Shown here piece by piece: positions 12,640-14,121 of a stretch of DNA of 14,121 nt. Under the pieces are notes generated by a model. It had not been told where the DNA came from, did not search any database, and saw nothing but the letters and a program-made list of their open reading frames with translations. Each line of letters starts with the position of its first letter. Position 1 is the first letter of the stretch. Source of the stretch: UBA1038 sp964480995. Lineage in GTDB: Bacteria > Bacillota > Clostridia > Christensenellales > Aristaeellaceae. The stretch spans positions 1 through 14,121 of the forward strand of contig CAYZRZ010000041.1 in assembly GCA_964480995.1 (NCBI GenBank). The letters are read 5' to 3'. The position numbers and the translations under genes are program-made.

Positions 12640-12954
12640 ATAAACCTTGAACTGGTTAGATCGGCTCAACCGATCCACTCTGGGATTTTCAGCTGAAAAA
12701 TATAAAAGTATGTCCAAAATTGTGTTGACTTTCTTTTATACACTATGATAACATGTAAATGTAAGGGGGGTGAAAAATATTTATTAAAGTTTCCGTTTAA
12801 TGTTTGTATTAGTACGGGTAAAGATGCTGTGATGAACCGTATCCGTGAATCCTATGAAGCGCCAGAACCATAATACCTCCAAGAGAGAGCCACGGCAAGA
12901 TTGAAAAGCAAACTCTATACAATAATTAAAAGGAGAATTGGAGGAATCTTAATT
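12640..12954. other. AT-rich intergenic region before the intact cassette
   Basis: These 315 bp separate the murI fragment from the secreted-protein gene. They hold a small inverted repeat GATCGG-N5-CCGATC (12659-12675) and the promoter at 12725-12754. An isolated AAGGGGGGTG (12763-12772) looks like a ribosome-binding site but leads only to a 5-codon frame. A long leader of about 200 bp follows the promoter. A 42-codon open stretch (12745-12873) is described under rejected items. Confidence 0.6.
12725..12754 (+). promoter_or_regulatory. Promoter of cassette copy 2
   Basis: TTGACT (12725-12730) is 18 bp from TAACAT (12749-12754), with an extended -10 TGA at 12746-12748. Spacing and layout equal those of the copy 1 promoter. 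Confidence 0.45.
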
Positions 12955-13572
12955 ATGAAAAAAATAATGGTTTGTTTCTTGGTAGCTATCTTGATGACGT
13001 CTATCATATCTGTCTCTGATGCTGGGTACTCATCCACTCAGGTGGTTAAATCGAGGCATAAAATTGAAGTAATCTCACTTGATCAGCTCCCTGCAGGAGT
13101 GGTTCCGAAGCGATTCAGTACTCAAGCTGAAGCAGATGAATATATTGATCATCTTAATGCTGAAATAGCTGAGTTGAACCGTCAAAACCTTGCGGCTATG
13201 AGAAGAACTGAATTGTTCCGCAATAATGAGAATGATATAATTTCTCCTCTTGCATCAACAGGAACGGTTAGTAAAACCAAGGATTTCAATCAATGCGCAG
13301 GTCTACACTACGTGAGAATGCGCGTAGGGATGACATGGGTACAGACCGGAAGCTATAAAACAGTACAATCCGTGGATTCCGTGACGACTAATAACCTCGG
13401 TTGGACTGCTGATAGCAAGTGGTCGCAAAGCTCTTCAACGATTAAAATTATCGATTTACGACGAACAGCTACAGTTACAGTTATTGGAATAATGAAGCAT
13501 TATCTTTTTGTGGAAGATTTGGTTGAAATTACTAGTGCAGAACTCACCCTATATGGAGAATTCCGGCCATGA
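12955..13572 (+). CDS. Exported cassette protein of unknown function
   Basis: This is 205 residues from the ATG at 12955, chosen because GGAGGA lies 9 bp before it and because it gives a clean signal peptide (MKKIMVCFLVAILMTSIISV, then SDAG). A short basic or polar part and a helix-prone segment follow (TQAEADEYIDHLNAEIAELN, about residues 63-82). The last 90 or so residues alternate polar and hydrophobic in a beta-rich pattern (LHYVRMRVGMTWVQTGSY, RRTATVTVIGIMKHYLF, AELTLYGEFRP). No family is recognised. The gene is AT-rich compared with its neighbours and lies next to murI with a gutted second copy upstream, which suggests acquired DNA. It ends in ATGA shared with the micropeptide gene, so the two products are probably made together and may act together at the envelope. 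Confidence 0.75.
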   Translation: MKKIMVCFLVAILMTSIISVSDAGYSSTQVVKSRHKIEVISLDQLPAGVVPKRFSTQAEADEYIDHLNAEIAELNRQNLAAMRRTELFRNNENDIISPLASTGTVSKTKDFNQCAGLHYVRMRVGMTWVQTGSYKTVQSVDSVTTNNLGWTADSKWSQSSSTIKIIDLRRTATVTVIGIMKHYLFVEDLVEITSAELTLYGEFRP

Positions 13573-13911
13573 TTGGAGTTATTACTCATATAGTCAATTT
13601 CGGTCTGTACATTCTCATTGCTATGCTATTGTTCATTATCATCAAAAAGATATGGTCACGAATCAAGTAGTGATCTGATCAAGCAGGCCTGTTTCTTTTA
13701 TCATTGCTTTTGATATCAGGTACACTCATTCGATTTCAAAGACATGAGCGGCTGCGAACTCATGAATAAACAGCCTTTCCATCCTCTTCACCGCTTCCTC
13801 CCCGCCGGAGGACAGCAGGCGGACGCTCCCCTGCCCGGCGCGGGGGTTCAGCAGGGCTCTTTCATCCAATATCTCCTTCAGCTCGCGGCATACCCGCGGG
13901 CTGTCGTCTAT
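13541..13911. repeat. Direct repeat, copy 2 (partner 12269-12639)
   Basis: This is the right-hand copy of the 371-bp repeat. It contains the intact end of the secreted gene, the micropeptide and the intact 3' end of murI. Confidence 0.85.
13569..13670 (+). CDS. Single-helix membrane micropeptide, copy 2
   Basis: This 33-residue frame (MIGVITHIVNFG, then LYILIAMLLFIII, then KKIWSRIK) begins inside the stop codon of the secreted-protein gene (ATGA), with GGAGAA before it. It is one-pass by hydropathy with a basic tail. The core HIVNFGLYILIAMLLF is identical in protein sequence to copy 1 although several third bases differ. It ends at TAG, with TGA following 0 bp later, while copy 1 reads one residue further. 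Too short for usual gene callers, so probably unannotated. The function is unknown. Confidence 0.65.
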   Translation: MIGVITHIVNFGLYILIAMLLFIIIKKIWSRIK

Positions 13912-14121
13912 CATCTCGGCCTGCGGAAAGAAGGGCGCGATGGCTTCCTTCAGAAAAGGATAGTGCGTGCAGCCAAGCACCACCACATCCATTTTTTGAT
14001 GCAGGTACGGGGCGAACAGCGCCGCGAGAAAATCGCGAAGTTTCCCTCCCGACAGCTCCTCCCGCTCCACAAACTCCATCAGGCCGGGCGCGGGCAGGTC
14101 GATCACATGATCCCCGTGGGC
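13726..14121 (-). CDS. murI: Glutamate racemase, C-terminal part
   Basis: The frame is open at the right edge, so the N-terminal half lies outside. MurI (RacE) makes D-glutamate for peptidoglycan precursors in the cytosol. The second catalytic cysteine motif is present (VVVLGCTHYPFL), followed by MIDDSPRVCRELKEIL and a tail ending FEIE. The last 186 bp are duplicated at 12454-12639. The gene is convergent with the cassette, with about 55 bp between the micropeptide and the murI stop. Confidence 0.92.
   Translation of the reverse strand, partial: AHGDHVIDLPAPGLMEFVEREELSGGKLRDFLAALFAPYLHQKMDVVVLGCTHYPFLKEAIAPFFPQAEMIDDSPRVCRELKEILDERALLNPRAGQGSVRLLSSGGEEAVKRMERLFIHEFAAAHVFEIE

Noticed and set aside
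12745..12873. 42-codon open frame (MITCKC... to ...SYEAPEP) before the cassette gene
   Set aside because: Its ATG falls on the -10 box of the predicted promoter, has no ribosome-binding site, and no in-frame start follows the AAGGGGGG. It may be a relic; not called as a gene.
13671..13725. Terminator between the micropeptide and murI
   Set aside because: The only palindrome, CAGGCCTG, has no loop and cannot form a stable hairpin, although a T-rich stretch follows.
12454..13911. Integrase att sites at the murI end
   Set aside because: The repeat is 371 bp with distributed differences, and there is no integrase or excisionase gene between the copies. Duplication or homologous exchange fits better.

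Overview
The window looks like chromosomal DNA from a fairly GC-rich member of the Firmicutes (Clostridia-like). The reasons are an AddA-type helicase/nuclease, strong AGGAGG ribosome-binding sites with frequent TTG and GTG starts, a Gram-positive-type LexA/DinR box, BioY, and OmpR-family signalling genes paired with PepSY proteins. No rRNA, tRNA, CRISPR array or insertion sequence is visible. A species cannot be named from the sequence alone.

Layout. (1) 1-2354, +: the C-terminal half of addA runs into nadD with a short overlap. (2) 2355-3140: an intergenic zone rich in small repeats (an 11-bp tandem repeat, two multi-hairpin REP-like elements, a CCGTG-type degenerate repeat) around a small secreted protein with a C-terminal Cys motif. 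(3) 3142-5624, -: a DUF2974 alpha/beta hydrolase, then a phosphodiester-glycosidase (NAGPA) gene followed by a short, probably truncated DUF3021-like membrane protein, closed by a good intrinsic terminator. (4) 5685-8790: an OmpR-type response regulator and its histidine kinase (+), convergent with a secreted protein carrying two PepSY domains (-). The promoters of the regulator operon, the divergent NAGPA operon and the PepSY gene all carry the same 11-bp-spaced direct repeat about 10 bp before the -10 box, so they probably form one small regulon. (5) 8965-10768, -: a decayed DUF3089 hydrolase pseudogene, BioY, and a VOC-domain protein. (6) 10947-12028, +: a divergent GIY-YIG-like protein, then a two-gene phage-like module (a small HTH protein and a DUF1492/sigma-region-4-like protein) behind a strong promoter with a perfect SOS box. 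(7) 12060-14121: a CACGGA-type inverted repeat, then an AT-rich cassette next to murI. The cassette encodes an unknown secreted protein followed, through an ATGA overlap, by an unannotated one-helix membrane peptide of about 33 residues. A second copy, with the secreted protein gutted but the peptide intact, lies 1272 bp upstream together with a broken 3' fragment of murI.

The most unusual items are the duplicated secreted-protein/micropeptide cassette at murI, the predicted three-promoter regulon, and the SOS-controlled phage-like pair outside any visible prophage.
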